Origin: Oscillospiraceae bacterium
Lineage (GTDB): Bacteria; Bacillota; Clostridia; Oscillospirales; Ruminococcaceae
Direction: 5' to 3'
Length of the DNA: 6,270 nucleotides
NCBI GenBank assembly: GCA_016297165.1
Contig: JAEDHF010000105.1
Coordinates: 1 to 6,270 of the forward strand
Under the pieces are notes generated by a model that saw nothing but the letters and a program-made list of their open reading frames with translations, searched no databases and had not been told where the DNA came from. Below are positions 6,198 through 6,270 of this stretch, in pieces (the first letter of the stretch is position 1; every line of letters starts with the position of its first letter). Made by a program: the position numbers and the translations under genes.

Positions 6198-6270
6198 AGC
6201 CTGTAGATAAAATGTTTATTATTAAGGTCGCCTCTAAAAACCTATGTCGTTTATATGTGCTGTGAATTTA

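Larger units (their letters stand above)
5829..6270. other. 442-base region upstream of the ABC operon with no established gene
   Basis: This AT-rich stretch contains the main operon promoter (6088-6116), a leader of some 250-275 nt, a possible small ORF (5828-5971), a weaker proximal promoter candidate (5855-5884) and a plus-strand promoter candidate near the right edge (6169-6197). I found no tRNA, no strong terminator hairpin, no recognisable riboswitch and no insertion-sequence end. A weak hairpin is present at 6012-6029 (6-nt arms AAGAAT/ATTCTT). The last 70 bases show nothing I can name; the 17-codon ORF starting at 6212 has no ribosome-binding site. Confidence 0.6.

Noticed and set aside
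6212..6265. 17-codon plus-strand ORF downstream of the divergent promoter candidate
   Set aside because: There is no ribosome-binding site and the ORF is too short to judge, with the window ending just after it.
5865..6268. Repeated 10-mer GCTGTGAATT at 5865-5874 and 6259-6268
   Set aside because: A single 10-nt match within about 400 bases of biased composition can arise by chance, and the flanks do not match, so there is no case for an attachment site or transposon end.
1..6270. CRISPR array, tRNA, rRNA, insertion sequence or phage genes
   Set aside because: No regularly spaced repeats, cloverleaf-like sequence, transposase motifs or phage structural genes were seen on either strand.

Overview
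The window looks like chromosomal DNA from a low-to-moderate GC Gram-positive bacterium of class Clostridia. A Ruminococcus-like member of the Oscillospiraceae is my best guess. The reasons are a Firmicutes-type HPr kinase/phosphorylase gene, a consensus sigma-A promoter with a 17-nt spacer in front of each transcription unit, AGGA/GAGG ribosome-binding sites, and exported proteins suited to a single-membrane cell. The genus is inference; no rRNA or other taxonomic marker is present.

All confident genes lie on the minus strand, so the window is best read from right to left. From 6270 to about 5805 there is a 442-base stretch with no established gene. It holds a strong minus-strand promoter (6088-6116), a long transcribed leader, a possible 47-residue hydrophobic peptide ORF (5971-5828) that ends in a TAATG overlap with the most upstream possible start of the next gene, and a weaker plus-strand promoter pointing out of the right edge. 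Then comes a compact three-gene operon: a MacB/LolD/YknY-type ATPase (5804 or 5828 to 5055), an 848-residue exported, C-terminally membrane-anchored protein built of repeated beta-sandwich domains (5022-2476), and a MacB/FtsX-type permease (2489-1089) whose start overlaps the previous gene by 14 nt. A hairpin with a T-run (1056-1017) ends this unit. A new consensus promoter (964-936) then drives hprK (885 to beyond position 1), which is cut by the window edge.

The three operon genes probably form one membrane complex. The ATPase would power the four-helix permease in the mechanotransmission mode known for MacB, and the large anchored protein occupies the place that a MacA/YknX-like adaptor holds in comparable operons. 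It has no visible MacA-like coiled coil or lipoyl architecture. The substrate cannot be read from the sequence. hprK is a separate unit for carbon-catabolite control and probably has no functional link to the transporter. The most interesting points are the unusual partner protein with its internally duplicated cysteine-containing domains and DPG-repeat stalk, and the small ORF and leader upstream of the ATPase.
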